NCBI GenBank assembly: GCA_024449915.1
Contig: JAMZAV010000444.1
Span: 124,001 to 188,000 of the forward strand
Length of the DNA: 64,000 nucleotides
Direction of reading: 5' to 3'
Origin: Sweltsa coloradensis
Lineage: Eukaryota; Arthropoda; Insecta; Plecoptera; Chloroperlidae
The notes under the pieces were generated by a model. The model saw only the letters and a program-made list of their open reading frames with translations. It did no database searches and was not told the DNA's origin. Positions 34,964 through 48,984 of this stretch are shown here, one piece after another; position 1 is the stretch's first letter, and each line of letters starts with the position of its first letter. Position numbers and translations under genes: made by a program.

Positions 34964-35722
34964 CTAGGAAAACGCTAAAGTCCCGCCGCGTTGATGGATG
35001 AGCTTTTTAAAGGTTTTAGTTTGCGTGGGATATTTTTACTTTTGCAAGTGCTTTGTTTTGCTGCCTACGCATTCTAAGTGAATGTTGTCAAGTTTCTTTT
35101 GTTTCTTGTCAATTGGTATTATTTACCGTAAAAAACTTGTATTAAAAGCTTTATTTCTATGGATTCTGGCTAAATTTTTCCACTTTTTCTTTCAAAAGGT
35201 ACTACATAACCATAACCGTAATGTCCATGTATAATATGAACGTTGTAGCCCCACCCGTTTGGTCAGAATTGGCCCAAATGGCACGAAAATATCGCACAAA
35301 AAGTCAAAAAACGTATATTAAAAGCTTTATTTCTCTCGAGTTTGGCTAACTTTTTCAACTTTTTCTTTCGGAAAGCAATACATCACCATAACCTTAATGT
35401 GTATGTGAAATATGAACGTTGTAGCCCCACCCGTTTGGTCAGAATCGGCCCAAATGGCACGAAAATATCGCACTAAAAATCGAAAAAAATCTTAAAAGTA
35501 CGATATTCATGAGAAATATTTCTTCGATTGTACCCAAAAACGTGGCAAGTCTAAGTTCAGAGAAAACGAAGGTCGTGTCAAATTTTCATCAAGATCGCAT
35601 ATGCCGTTTGCCCGGTAGAGAGCGAACAAACAGACGGGAAAAAAAAAAAAAAAAAAAAAAACACATCGAGCTAAATTTTTTGGGGGGTCGGTGAAATTGA
35701 AGTCTTCGCTTCGCTCATCCAA
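34964..35722 (+). mobile_element. Family B non-autonomous element, copy B2
   Basis: CTAGGAAAACGCTAAAGTCC start and CTTCGCTTCGCTCATCCAA end, as in B1. A 23-base A run lies near the 3' end (about 35639-35661). Flanked by TATATA on the left and TTATTTGG on the right. Confidence 0.75.
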
Positions 35723-36784
35723 TTATTTGGTTTATACTTCGTTGGCCAATCTATCGTCTTCTACAACGTGTGTTGAGGCAAGATATGCCTGTAACACATC
35801 GATCTAATTCTCATCACAGTTGGCGAGTTTCAATTTCACGAGAGCATAACTTTTTATGGATAATCTATAAAACATTAACACACCAGTGGGTGAGTGGGCA
35901 AACAGGTGGCAGTATAAAGTATCTCCACTTTATAAACAATAGCGGGTAACCTTCCGGAAACGCGTGACAGGTATTTTGTTTTATTGTGGGATTAATTAAT
36001 TTGGTTGATTGTGATATAGTAATGGTAGTGATGGGTAGTGATAGATAGTAGTGACGGTTGTATCTGTATAATATGTAAATTTAACATCTAAATTTACTGG
36101 TGAAATATAAATTTTTAATTTGAATCTAAATATTTTAGAACGTTTTTTAGTTCACTTTTGTGACAGTGGATACTCTAAATACGGACTTATTTATTTATTT
36201 ATTCACTAAAGTAATGTTGAGGAAGTTACTTTAGGTGGCACCGGAGAGTTTTGAGAAGTTTCAAATATGGCAAATAACTGGTCCGATTTGAGTATACTGG
36301 GAATATTCATCGAATATATTCCCTCGACGAAGATTATCCAAGGAGTGAAAGACTGGATGGTACAGTTGCCACAAAGCTTGTCTACAATACACAGGTTACT
36401 AAGACAACCACATTTTCCTCCGTCACATTGATTTAGTATTCTTTCCACTATTTTCGGGCTTCAAAGTCAAAAAAAAATCAGCACCCCACCCACCCCGCCC
36501 AAATTGCATTATATTGTGTTAAAAAATGAACAAATGCACATTCGAGAGTGTTTCCCGATGAATGGAATTAAGAAATTTAATACAGGGAGAGATGCCACAA
36601 AATTGCGAGTTTAGCCTCGATTCAAGTAAACAGGGGACCGTCGGATGAAAAGATTCAACATTTTTTGTAATCTTATGCAAGCGACACGTGAATTTCCAAC
36701 ATGTATTACAAAATGGCACAGGAAGCATCCCGACGATCAGTTGAGGGGACACCATAGGTACAGACAGTTTCTAAAAACGGTAAA

Positions 36785-37355
36785 AACGGAACGAAAGGAC
36801 ACTAAAAAAATTTAGCTCGTTTTTTTTTTGTTTGTTTGCGCTCTCCCGGGCAAACGGCATATGTGATCTTGATGAAAATTTGAGGGAACCTTCTAAATCT
36901 CTAAACTTACACTTGGCACGTTTTTTGGTACAATCGATCAGATATTTCTTATGATTATCGTACTTGTACGGGTTTTTTTCGATTTTTAATGAGGTACTTT
37001 CGTGATATTTGGCACAAATGGCTACTCCGATCTTGATAAAAACTTTATGGAAACGTTTAAAATCACTGAAATTGTATATGTTCTGATTTTAGAGACATTT
37101 GGAAGAAATATGTCTCATAGAAATCGTAATTTTTACGATTTTTTTCCCGATTTTTAATTTTGTAATGGAACTTGAAAACGTAATGAGATCCCACTTAAAA
37201 ACGTAATCATTGGACAGTTTTTTTTTTAAAATCATCCATAAACGCGACTATTGACAAATCACGTTACACGCATTTCAATAATGATCAGCATAGCAAGCAG
37301 AGAGAAAGTTAGGGCAATAACAACCTGTTGAACGAAGATTCGCTTCGCTCGCCCA
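36785..37355 (-). mobile_element. Family B-related fragment, minus
   Basis: Reads family B backwards: TTTAGCTCG, a T run, GGGCAAACGGCATATG, ATCTTGATGAAAATTTGAG, TTGGTACAATCGAT, AATCGTA...TTTTCGATTTTTAAT. Its ends are not the canonical family B ends; it may be a related subfamily. Confidence 0.6.
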
Positions 37356-37630
37356 GTCAACATGGCTTCCACTGGTCGATGACGTCACCGCTAAGTTATG
37401 ACCAGTTCTCACTGGTGTGACACAAAGCAGACGCTTGTGTCCCCTGATAACAGGCATTCCTCTTCCCACAGAACCCCTCGTTCCAGCATCCGTCACTAGG
37501 TCCAGAGGGACGCGTTGCTACGACAAGACATCAAACACGGCTAACTATACACCATGTACTTCAAACAAACCAGACTAACTACTGCAGGGAAGATTTCCTA
37601 GATCAAGAAACATATTATCTGAAATGCTAG

Positions 37631-38138
37631 TTAAAGGGGCTATTACCCCCAAAAAATATTTTTTACTACATAATCTATGGCATAATACTCCACTAAAATG
37701 ACCGCTAGAAAAATTGGGACTTTGTTTCAATTTTTTTGATCATGAAATTTGCGAAAATTAGCGTTTTGGTAAATTTCTTAGATCGGCTTGCACCTGCTTC
37801 TTTTTTGTTCCACGTAGATACGAGAGCATCATACCAACCTACCCCTTAATACCGCGTTTCGTTTCTTGAAAATGTGCTCAAATATACATTCCAAAATCAC
37901 ACCCCTTCTTGGTAATCAGCATATTTTGACCGAACCACTTGCCCAAATTCTAAAACAAAATAAGGAGGATTTCTAGAAATGGCAGTCGAATACGACAATA
38001 ATGGCCAAAGTTTGACAATTTTTTGGGGGTCAATAAAGAACCAAATAATTTTTCTGTCATTTTCTTAATTCATAACTACCTAGCCTGATTAAAATATATT
38101 TTTTGAGTTTAGCGGGTGAATACTGAATATCCCTATAA
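37631..38138 (-). mobile_element. TTAA-type MITE, minus copy
   Basis: Begins TTAAAGGGGCTATTACCCCC and ends TTTAGCGGGTGAATACTG...CCCTATAA. This is the reverse of the 27.8-28.5 kb and 56.4-57.9 kb copies, with an internal deletion. Confidence 0.75.
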
Positions 38139-38164
38139 CAACACAAATAAAAATTATTTTAAAA

Positions 38165-38290
38165 AAGTTAATAAAATAAATTCGTATTTAGAGTCTACCC
38201 ACAGTCACATAACTGCTTATACAAAGCCGACGCCACCATCGACGAGCGAACAATGACCAACTAGAGACCAGTAATTTATAAATATAGGAC
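38165..38290 (+). repeat. Interspersed repeat F
   Basis: CGTATTTAGAGTCTACCCAC, then CGACGAGCGA(A)CAATGACCAAC. The same order occurs at about 46125-46285, and a partial copy lies near 50955 (CGTATTAAGAGTCTATCC). Confidence 0.6.
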
Positions 38291-38394
38291 ACAAAACACC
38301 GACCAAACAAGATGGACACGATTCCACCCGCGGCCTGTGCCAGAATCAATAAGCAATAAACTTAGAATGTTTCTCAATTTCAATTTCAAAATAC

Positions 38395-38515
38395 ATCTCA
38401 GCGGGGTAACGAATCCCGGTCTCCTAATTGCCGATCGGGTGCTTTTTCCCTAAGCTCCCGAGACAGTTCACTTCATAAACTGTGGATTGTTGGTGCATTG
38501 CAAATATGAATAGAG
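38395..38515 (-). mobile_element. tRNA-derived SINE, family D
   Basis: On the minus strand a tRNA-like segment with CTCGGGAGCTTAGGGAAAAA and a B-box-like GGATTCGTTACCC. It shares CCGAGACAGTT...TTGGTGCATT with the copy at 63.5 kb. Confidence 0.6.
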
Positions 38516-41397
38516 ATGAGATATTTTTTTTTTCGATTTTTCATTTCTTGATTGATTATCATAAAACTTAAAGAGTGTATGTGTGCCTCGTTACTAGGAC
38601 GGCTAATAAGTCACCGTTTATTCGCTTACACGTTCCCAAGCCAAGAAATTGATCAGAAGCTAAAAAAAACCTTCCCCCTATGGCGGGGTTCGAACCATGG
38701 AACTTTTGCATTCGAAGCAGGGACTAGAACCAAAGAGCCTCACAATTTTTTAGAATATATTTGTGTGAGTGAGAGTAACTTGTGAGAGTGGGAACTAATT
38801 TTTCGTGTAGAGAATTTACATGAATTTGTAAAAGCTTTTGAGGACTCAACATAATATATAGTTTTGTTTTTATATAAACCTATCCTACATCCTACTGCTA
38901 TAATTCAGTGCTTGTCCAACACCATTATAGATCTGTTCTCGGCATGTATGTATACGTCTTGTTTCTATAGGAAAGAGCAGCAATTGTGTGAGTATTAAAC
39001 AAACGGATTTGAACAACAGTTTGATTCAATATTTCAAGAATAGTAAAGCGTGTTTGCCAAAGGTTGGCCTATGTAACGCCATTCAAGTTAGGTTTTCTAA
39101 AACTACAATCTGTTTCGTGCACATTTTAACGTGACGTTCTTCTAAGTTATAATAATATACAATACCACCTTTGCACCGCGACTGTCAACATTAATGTGTG
39201 TGCACACTGGATAAGAGAGCGAGAGCACAAATGAAGACCTCTGAGTTCACTAAAGGGTACTTTACTATTTTTAAATACATAAACACGCTTTAAATCGGTC
39301 ACAAATAAATCTCTTGGCTGACAAGTCTTCCGCTATGACCTTGTCTTAATGCACGTGTATTTTTAAAGAACATCCAGCTAGTGAAGTTTATAAGAAAATA
39401 AAAACAAAACTCGGAGAAAAACCACAAAGATCCAGATGGCTACATACACAGCTATGATCTATACCTTTTTTACGCTGCAAAAATTAAAGTGGACCAAAAT
39501 GTAATAATTAAATTGAGTATAAAGGAACTTAAAATAATTAAACATAATTAAATATAAATCATGTTGTATTATCCAAGAGAATAGAATAAAAGGTGTTGGT
39601 ATTGCCAGGGACAATGGATTTTGTTCGATTGTTCCTGAAAAGGACGTTAAATTTGCAATTTCGTTTGCTCAACTCAGGGATATTCGAAACGTTCAGAAGA
39701 TTTTGTTTATCGAGTGCGTTATGATACGACATAGTTCTACTTTTATGTACGCCTATATTGCGATGGTCAATTCGTACTTTTAAGAACCATTTGTATTCAA
39801 TAAATAAACTGATTTGATTGCTTTACTTTTAAATTTTAAATTTAGGGTAATTATGTAAATTATTTATAAATCTAAGTCGTAAGGCAACAGTTTTGACTCT
39901 GATGACTGTGATGTGATTAGTGATGCTTGATTTCGATTTATTTGTCAGGTTACTTGGTCAATAAATATCTAAAATAAAAAATGAAGAATATAGAGAGATT
40001 TTCTTACTTACTCAACACGTTCGTAGCGATGAAGATTCTTATCATCCATCCGACCTCACTTACACCACGAGATGAAACTGTAACAAACAAACATAAATAA
40101 CCTTATTGTCGTGACAAATTCCCATTGATTTCAGTAGCTCTTATTGCCCTGAACACGTCCAGGCCAAGTATAGGGCATTTCAGTGTGTCAGAATGACGGC
40201 CGACTGACACCACAGGTGTTTGAAAATTTGAACATGTGTCACGAATGTGTAAATATACGGCTCTACAGTAACACATTTCTAAAATTTGTTTTAAAAAAGT
40301 TTATAAAAAATAAATTAGTTTTCACGAATTTTGATTTTGTTAAAATGAATTGACTATATCGTGATTTTTTTTTATGCTGATTAAGACAATTTGTAAAAAA
40401 TCTATGGCTGCAGGCTGTCCATGTGCTTTATTGACAACTTTGCAAGTTTCATATATCGGATGGATCTTGACCGAGCTATCAGCTATTTGCTAACTGCTAA
40501 ATGTGTCCCATTCCCTCTTAAACTTTGGTGTATACTTCGCAATGTTATGTGGTGTCAATTTCAAGTCCTTATAACCTTTATAAATTTTATAACTTATAAA
40601 CAGTGGTAAAAACTAAGTAAAGTATCAGTTAATAATAATATAATAAGCGTTCAATTACGTACTGTCATATAATAGTCGAGACGATGAGAGAATGAAAGAT
40701 GGGGAACAAAAACAATCACAAAGTCTACCCAGCCGATTGAGGCTCCACTGACTACTACCACCCAATACCACTCAATTGATATCCACAGGTAAATTTAACG
40801 GCACCACCGCTTGATTTTCACTTCCAACAAGACACTATAATTATCTGAAGGACTCTGATTCAAACCCAGCATGAAAATAACATAGTTCGGATTGTCCATG
40901 TTGTGCTCTTGTTAACCGTTGTGTTTATATGGGTAAACGGAACACAATCGGGTATTTTACCGATCGGTCTGACAAGAACACAGCTGCCGTATTCGATAAT
41001 TATACAGATGAATTCTATTGTGCATCGTTTATAATATTTTCCCAGGGATATTTAACTTCGTCCGCGACCCCCGACCTACGAAGGGAGGGCCCGAGGGTAC
41101 TTGCTCGACTTCCGCGGACCAACCCGCATTGTCTTCACATAGGTGCACTCAAACGTTCAACAAGCGCGTCAACAATGCCCTTTAAACTCTACGAAACGTG
41201 TTTAGCAAAACAATATCCGGTAAGCTTTCTGTGAAATGTAGTTTATTTTGACAAAGCTTGCATAACAAACTCGTTGTTGGATATGATTTATTTGTATTTT
41301 GTGTAATTACTGTGCTGCGCTCATAGAACTTGTATATACCTGGATGTTCAAACTAAAACATAAGTTAATATTTATACAACTCAGAAGTTAAAAAATC

Positions 41398-41480
41398 CAT
41401 CCGATCGGGGTTCGAACCCGAGTCTCCCACTTTACAGGTAGGCGCCTTAGCCAGCTAGACTAGACAACTCCACCTACGGG
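41398..41480 (-). mobile_element. tRNA-derived SINE head
   Basis: On the minus strand TAGTCTAGCTGGCTAAGGCG (A-box-like) and ACTCGGGTTCGAACCCCGAT (B-box) at tRNA-like spacing, followed by a T run. It lacks the pairing for a complete functional tRNA, so a SINE is preferred. Confidence 0.6.
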
Positions 41481-42469
41481 AGTGTTTCCCGACTAACCAA
41501 ATCGAGAAATAAAACATAAGTGTTTGCACTTAGCAGATTGAGCTAAGAGTCATCAAAACTAACAATACATACACAAATTATCATGGCACGGTTTCCACGC
41601 AGTCGAACTTTAAGAGACTAAGCTCTGGCAAAACCAGGTTTTAATGCGGAATGCGAGGGTTTTATTCTGGAATGATTTTGGACCACAAATTTTCACCCTA
41701 GAGATTTTAAATTTAAGTAGGTTCTTTAGTATGCGGTTAATCTTCTCTGATCAGAGAACATTCTAATAAAAGTATTTATTTAAAATAACTGATAGTAAAT
41801 GTGCCATAAGAGAGACAGTTGGTAGTACTTTGTGAAGCTATGTAGGAGAGAGGAGGCACGACGCAAAACGAAATATGTCCATCGACAAAGCTACACAAAA
41901 TCAAGATATTATCATTACAAACTTTCTGCTGGTGTAAAATGCATTCTCTACCATGCTATTTGATGAAAAACATGGGTTGTTGTTGTTGTTACAAAACGCA
42001 ATATGTCCCTGTTAAATGCTGGGTTATTGTTCTAATTTTTATTTTTTTAAATCTCAATGGACAATTCCATTTGGCGTAGTGTGTATTTGAAATGTGGTAA
42101 TCCTGTCCGATAGACATGCGGCATAATCATTCTTATGTTTAAAAGTAAATGGGAGAAAAGAAAATTATAGGTAAAAAAATGGTCCAGAGTTTGTGAAATT
42201 CGCTGACTTTGAGTTTCGAACGATTTTTAAATAGGCATTGTAAAAAAAGTTGGCACGATCTCACCCAACCGTATTAATTCACATAAAAAAACTCTTGACA
42301 TCCCCCCCCACCTTATTACCCTCACCCATTTATCATGTTATTATAGTAAGAACGGGGGCAAATTATCCATGGACAGGCTAACCTTTGCATTGACAAAAGC
42401 ACTTACTATAACTTTGGGAGTTTAGAGCCAAGATAACAACTACCGTTACTTTAATTACAACTATAGGTC

Positions 42470-42966
42470 GCTTCGCTAACGCTTTTTTCCAGTAGCGTAG
42501 ATGGATGAGCTTTTATGGTTGATTATCAGCCCAAATATCACGAAAATATCGTATTAAAAATCGGGGGGGAAACCGTAAAAGAACGATTTCTATGAGAAAT
42601 ATTTCTTCAGATGTCTCTAAAATCATAACATATAATATAATTTCAGTGATGTTAAACGTTCCCATAAAGTTTCATCAAGATCGGAGTAGCCGTTTGCCCG
42701 GTCGCGGGCCAAATATAAGGAAAATATCTCATTAAAAATAGAACAAAATCGTAAAAGTATGATAATCATAGTAAACATTTGATCGATTGTACCCAAAAAC
42801 GTAGCAAGTCTAAGTTCAGAGATTTCGAAGGTCCCCTCAAATTTTCATCAAGATCGCATATTCCGTTTGCCCTGTAGAGCGCGAAAAAAAAAAGAAAAAA
42901 TCCCCGGAGCTAATTTTTTTGGGCGGGGGGTCAGTGAAATTGAAATCTTCGCTTCGCTCATCCAAC
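42470..42966 (+). mobile_element. Family B-related element, short variant
   Basis: Starts GGTCGCTTCGCTAACGC with GATGGATGAGC nearby and ends CTTCGCTTCGCTCATCCAA. The interior shares AAATATCGTATTAAAAATCG and GCCGTTTGCCCGGT with family B. Confidence 0.65.
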
Positions 42967-43329
42967 TATTACAATTTATTTTACTAACTAGCAGACCGAA
43001 AAAATATTTTGCAACTATAATTCCATTTATCGTTTCTTCCTCTTGAAACGTATCCAAAACGTGATTTGACTTCTGCTTTGTTACATATTTTGCCGTTTAT
43101 ATTTCAACCTTTACAAAGGGCACGTTTTGATAGAAAAGCATAGAACCGGGTGAGATGACAATACAGATTTGATTAAAATACGTTGAAGTGAATTGAAGCG
43201 AGAGAGTTCCAAAACAATCTATTTGAATATGAAAACAAGTCGGAAGAAATAAGAAATAAGACGTGAGAAAGTGGGGTTATGTATCTTTACCTCGACGACA
43301 ATAGAATTATAAATTGCAAGTTTACGTTG

Positions 43330-43640
43330 GGAGTCGCACGGTTGACAGCTGTCAGTCAGTCAGGACCTGAGTCTGACCCAAGTAGGGGAGAGAGGGGAGG
43401 GGGGAGAGTGACAGCGGCAACCGGGCCGCCTCCGCGGGTCGCGGGCCATGTGTGGCCCCCGTCAGTCACGCCTGTTCCTTCTGACGACGCTCAGACAACC
43501 CGCCGAAGAAACGTATCGGTTACGACGATGCAAGCGAGACGGAAATTAGCTTGTCGTCGTGACACCACTCAAACATACACTCTACAAATAGGTCTCTTCG
43601 CTCTCTCTCTGCCTCACCACACATCGTTTCGAAGATGCGA
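43330..43640. other. GC-rich island with a TGACAGCTGTCA palindrome
   Basis: GC-rich, CpG-containing intronic DNA. The perfect 12-bp palindrome TGACAGCTGTCA (43343-43354) is made of two TGACA half sites, the known preference of TGIF/Meis-type TALE homeodomains. The 123-codon open frame across it has no recognisable domain. Confidence 0.35.
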
Positions 43641-44466
43641 TTTAAAATAAATTAGCTTATTTTCCTGCTTTTAGTGTCTGGGAGACATAACGTTAAACTC
43701 CAGTCCCCGGTTTCAAACTAAATTAAAGAATTGTGAATTTCTGATTCTTGCTTTAAGAAACGATTTGTGTGGCTATCAATAGCAAGAATTGCCAACAACA
43801 AGTGCACTTGTAACTAAGTTCCCTTTAGGTTCCCTTTAATGGAGAAGAAATAACAGCTGTAAAGTATGGATAGTGAAAATGCAATAGTTAGTGAAGCAAT
43901 GAAAAAAAACAGGTTCGATCGATGTCTAAACATTTAAAATTTACAAATAACACTTAGGATTCGTACATTTATTTTTCCAAAGCTTATAAATCGGCTAATG
44001 AGTGCTTCTACCACCTATTTCATAGTGAATCATGTAACTTTTATTGAAATAAAGGTAATGCAAATTAATTTTGTTACACAAAGTGAGAATGAAACACTAA
44101 TCTAATGGGCATACGGGGAGACTTAGTTTAGGAAACAGTTATATACTATGTAGAGTTTAGAAATTACACGATTAATGAATTAGCATCTCTGAGACAAATT
44201 ATCAATTTTTTATGAATTCATTAATGTCACTATTAGTGCACTTGGACTATTCGAGACAACATGTAGTAAAAGATAAGGATGAAGGTTGATTACTAACACC
44301 CATGAAATAGGGCTCACACTCATGTTCCTTGGAGTCACCCACACTCTTCAGACCTGCCCCCAACCGTATGAGCCACCAAGGATGAAATTTGTTCATAGTA
44401 TGCTTCTACTAACATACAACATCAGTCAGTGTCAAAAATAGGCATACAACATAAACATTGACTAAA

Positions 44467-45253
44467 CTAGGAAAACGCTAAAGTCCCGCCGCGTTGATGG
44501 ATGAGCTTTTGAAGTTTTTAGTTTGCGTGGATATCTTTACTTTTACAAGTGCTTTGTTTTGTTGCCTACGCATTGAAGGTGATTATTGTCAGCTTCTATT
44601 GTTTCTTGTCAATTGGTATTATTTATCGTAAAAGACTTATATTAAAAGCTTTATTTCATGGATTCTGGCTACCTTTTTCAACTTTTTCTTTTAAAGGGTA
44701 CTACATCACCATAACCTTAATGTCCATGTATAATATGAACGTTGTAGCCCCACCCGTTTGGTCAGAATTGGCCCAAATGGCACGAAAATATCGCACAAAA
44801 AAATCAAAAAACTTATATTAAAAGCTTTATTTCTATAGATTCTGGCTAACTTTTTCAACTTTTTCTTTCAAAGGTACTACATCACCATAACCTTATTGTA
44901 CATGTATAATATGAACGTTGTATCCCCTCCCGTTTGGTCAGAATCAGCCAAAATGGCACGAAAATATCGCACAAAAAAAAAAAATCGAAAAAAATCGTAA
45001 AAGTACGATATTCATGAGAAATATTTCTTCGATTGTACCCAAAAACGTAGCAAGTCTAAGTTCAGGATTTCGAAGGTCCTGTCAATTTTCATCAAATCGC
45101 ATATGCCGTTTGCCCGGTAGAGAGCGAACAACAAGACAGAAATACAAACAAAAAAAAACAGACAAACCGAAACGCACCCGAGCTAAATTTTTTGGGGGGT
45201 CGGTGAAATTGGAGGTCTTCGCTTCACTCGCTTCGCTCGCTACGCTCATCCAA
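44467..45253 (+). mobile_element. Family B non-autonomous element, copy B3
   Basis: Canonical start CTAGGAAAACGCTAAAGTCC and end CGCTACGCTCATCCAA. The TTCGCT tail motif is expanded (CTTCACTCGCTTCGCTCGCT). Confidence 0.75.
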
Positions 45254-45339
45254 TTATTGTCGCTAATTCGTATTGGTGAGAGAAGGGTTGGAAGGAACGA
45301 GTAGGATATAGGAAAGTTACTAAATTTCTCGTGAGAAAC

Positions 45340-45480
45340 CTGCAAATCAAGGAGCATTGCATGCCCGGAATGCCCAAGGACTGTCTAGCATTCGCCTTAA
45401 CGACTGAAGAAAACCTCGGAAAATTCTTTCTGTCAGGATTGACGGTGACGGGTATCGGGTGATAGGTTTCCGAATCAGAG
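45340..45480 (-). mobile_element. Degenerate SINE family E, minus
   Basis: GAGCATTGCATGCCCGGAAT through GAAAACCTCGGAAAATTC resembles the 50.2 kb SINE body (GAAAACCTAGGGAAAA). The B-box region is badly eroded. Confidence 0.4.
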
Positions 45481-46124
45481 TTTCGCGTGGGAATTACTAA
45501 ATGAACAGAATATAAGTATTTTTAGTGACGTTCTGTTGGTAAGCATCGTTGATTTTGTGATTCTGAATTTAATCTCGAAGTTGCATCAACCAAATTGAGC
45601 ACTGAGTTGAGCAAGACCGTCTCAACAGGAATTCTTAAATAGATCAGGGTCGAGTTATGGAATCTAATTAAACGTAAATTGGAGTGAAGTTGTACTACAC
45701 AAGTTAGTCGTAATGTTTAAAGCTCAACCGAAGCTTCCGGAGAGACTTTCAAGTTGATCTCAGCGATAAAAAACTTACATAATACGGCATTGTGAAATAA
45801 CTAGGGATTGGTAAAAAAAATAATATATATTTCGATACGATATGTGGGAATATTTTCGATATCGATATGTGAACAACAAAAAGAAATAAAAAATCGTCAA
45901 ACAAACACATAAATTTGAAAAAACGGTGAAAATTTAAAATAAGGATACAGGAATTTTGGGTAATGTAAATGTGTTCGACCTTTAAGCAGTAAATACCTAA
46001 CAAAATTGGATGTACGTCTCAAAAATTTTGGCTGCTTAATTGCTGGGTGCTTAATTAAGGTTTATGGTGGAGGTGCCGGGTAACATTATAGTAAATTCGT
46101 TTTTGACTATAAATAAATAAAATA

Positions 46125-46285
46125 AATAAATACGTATTTAGAGTCTACCCACTCAGTCACACAACTGATTTTCAGTGGGGGACAGTAAACCAAAGTGACC
46201 AAGCCAACCCTGCAGGCCCCGACGCAATCGACGAGTGAGCGATAACCAACCAACGATCGATATTTTTAATAGGAAATATAGCAAT
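46125..46285 (+). repeat. Interspersed repeat F, second copy
   Basis: ACGTATTTAGAGTCTACCCA, then AATCGACGAGTGAGCGATAA, preceded by an (AAAT)n tract as at 38.1 kb. This copy carries about 35 bp more than the 38.2 kb copy. Confidence 0.6.
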
Positions 46286-47094
46286 CAGTGGTATGGTATT
46301 TTTTACATATTGTGGAGGTGATGGGTCATTAAAAGTTAGTGTTATCATAATACTTTATCAACCCTTTTTTAATACAAATTTATGACAGGCACTCTTTTGA
46401 GAAGTTGTAATGATTATATTTTTTGCATAAATAATAAAATTTCGATACATCGATATCTGTATCGATATTATCGTGTGATATTGATAATTGAATGGAAATT
46501 CCATACCTCAGCCCTAGAAATAACCAAAACGTGGGTTTGAACCGAAGGATTTTCTCACCCTGTACTTGGACGCAGCTAATACACAGTATTGTGACACACA
46601 CAACACTTCTAGATCATTACATTACATCACCATCTTTTTTTTACATTACTTTAGAACACATATTATCTAGTTGACTTTGACCTTGTCTTGGGTTGTCTTG
46701 GGTTCGAGGCTTACAGGGAAGTCTCTGCCATATTAACTGCAGTGGCGCAGACCAATAAGTCCGCGTTCAATCTAGCGACGATTCTGATGCCGTCATGCTA
46801 TCTCTTATGATTGTGAGCGGTCAGTCACAGAAAGGCGTAATCTACGAACCCTCTTGCACACAGCGGTCACCACTTACGTTATATACTGGAGTATATCTTC
46901 CTGCCAAGAGCTTTGCATAGACGGAGTGATTTATGTAGACCGCGCTCAGCTGAGCGACATCTGGTAATGAGCCGGCTAACTCGTGTTTCAACCAACCCAC
47001 GACAGGCGTTCACACATCATCAATATTTCACAGCCACTGTGCTATCTTAGTTGGGTTCATTTCATTCAATGGGCCGTGGCCTTGCGTCGATTAG

Positions 47095-47405
47095 TGGGCT
47101 ATCGAAGTGGCAAGGAAGGCTGTAGAACTAGTGGTATCTATAAGATTTAGAAGGCTGTGGAACGAGTGGTATCGATATGGTTAGGAGGGCTGTGGAATGA
47201 GTGGTACAGATGGGGTTGAGAAGGCTGTGGAATGAATGGAATCGATGAGATTCAGAAGGCTGTGGAATGATAGGTATGTATGGGTTTAGGAGGGCTGTGG
47301 AATGAGTGGTATCGATGGGGTTGAGAAGGCTGTGAATGAGTGACTTTGATGGAATTAGGAAAGCTGTGGAATGAGTATATCGATAGGGTTAAGAACGCTT
47401 GAGAA
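47095..47405. repeat. Minisatellite, unit about 37 bp
   Basis: Seven to eight imperfect copies of a GAAGGCTGTGGAATGAGTGG/TATCGATGGGGTT-type unit. Confidence 0.8.
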
Positions 47406-47839
47406 CGCTATTCAAAACTTCATAATAATTATCAAATTTCAAACAGATTGAATGAAATCTTAAAATTCAGTGTTTACACTGTTGACAAGACTAAAAAAAG
47501 CAACGTGTACAATATTATAATCAAATGTAATGAGAAACGATATGCTTACAATAATATGCACGGAAATTCTGCCGAAAAATGTTCTAACCTAGGAACACAT
47601 GGAAAATTCCAGTTGAAATACAGTATCGACGAGGGCAAAAAGACTATGGAAATGGAATGAGAGTGGTATACGGCGCTGGAATGCAGCTAAATCTGTTTGG
47701 ATGTCTGAGATTAGCAGCCTATTTGTCAGCCGAGTGTTTGGCACTGAAACTCCCGCTCGACTTCCTCTTAAAAAACATGTTGTTTTTTCAATCTCGGCAT
47801 TTAGTCGCGTTAAATCTGTCCGATACTTCAATAGCACGA

Positions 47840-48005
47840 TACGTCACAGTCTGGACGTGAGATGGAGGGTATTTGAGGCAGAGGCCACACAATGACACAC
47901 TTTGGACACACGCACACGCACAATACGTCACAGTCTGGACACGAGATGGAGGGTATTTGAGGCAGAGGCCACACACTGACACACTTTGGACACTGGGCAC
48001 GCACT
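47840..48005. repeat. 84-bp tandem duplication
   Basis: TACGTCACAGTCTGGAC starts copies at 47840 and 47924. Both contain GAGATGGAGGGTATTTGAGG and CACACTTTGGACAC. Confidence 0.85.
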
Positions 48006-48984
48006 GAACACATTCGCACAGTCACAGGCAATAGGCACATTTCCCATACTAGGACTTGTACTTCATTGCCAGTTTTCTTTACAGTGATGAAAAGTAATTA
48101 ATTAACGTACGCGATCAAGAATTAGGTATTTGATTTCAACTCAAATTACTTACACTTTAGAGTATTTGTCACGGTAAACAAACTGTATTTTTAATCCTAA
48201 AATTTTAATTTTTTAGTTTTGTACTCGCCTGAAATAAAAGCGTTACATTGAAAACTCATAAAAGAAGATTTGGAAATTCACAATACATTATTTTTAGGTG
48301 TTACATAATTCCATGTAAATGTAATCTATTGAATACATATTTAATATTTTTCAGAAATTGGAGTTCTATTAGATTTCAAGCAACATTAAAAAGTATATGA
48401 AAGGGAATACTTTTCAAGTGTAATTAAATTACACACTATACAAAAATTTATTTTACAACACTGTAGGCCCACGTTTATATAGCAGGTGTATTTCCTACAT
48501 TCCTCCCTCTAGTCGTCGTACAATCTAACAACAGAATAAATTTAAAAAAAAACATAAATATTTGTACACCTGCAGGTAAGAAGTGTCTTATATTTACCAA
48601 ATTTGTAATGATAATTATGGGTGTAGCGATATTCCGGAAGGGAGAAAAGCTCATAATTTAAACAGTATCCAAATACTAAGCAATGCCTTAGTGGCAATTG
48701 AGCCCACGACCTTCCGAGCTAGATTTCCGGTTCCGATATAGATTATAAGCTAGATGTTAATTTAGCACCAGCTGGAAGATGTATATGTAAGACAAACATA
48801 ATATTATCATAGTATTGAGTGACATTGTGGTGAAGATGGGAGGAAACTAATACGTATACGCCGAGATGAACTTGAGTGCACAGATTGGGATTTACTTAAG
48901 AGAGACGAAGACGTTAACTTAATTAGTTAATAACTTTTGTATTGAAACATTTGAGACATTCAAACATTTGAGACTTTCACGGCC

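Noticed and set aside
41398..41480. Possible functional tRNA on the minus strand
   Set aside because: A- and B-boxes are present, but the 5' and 3' ends do not pair into a clear acceptor stem and a T run follows, fitting a SINE head.
43279..43650. 123-codon frame over the 43.4 kb island
   Set aside because: Arginine/proline/threonine-rich by composition, with no domain. A regulatory explanation is preferred.
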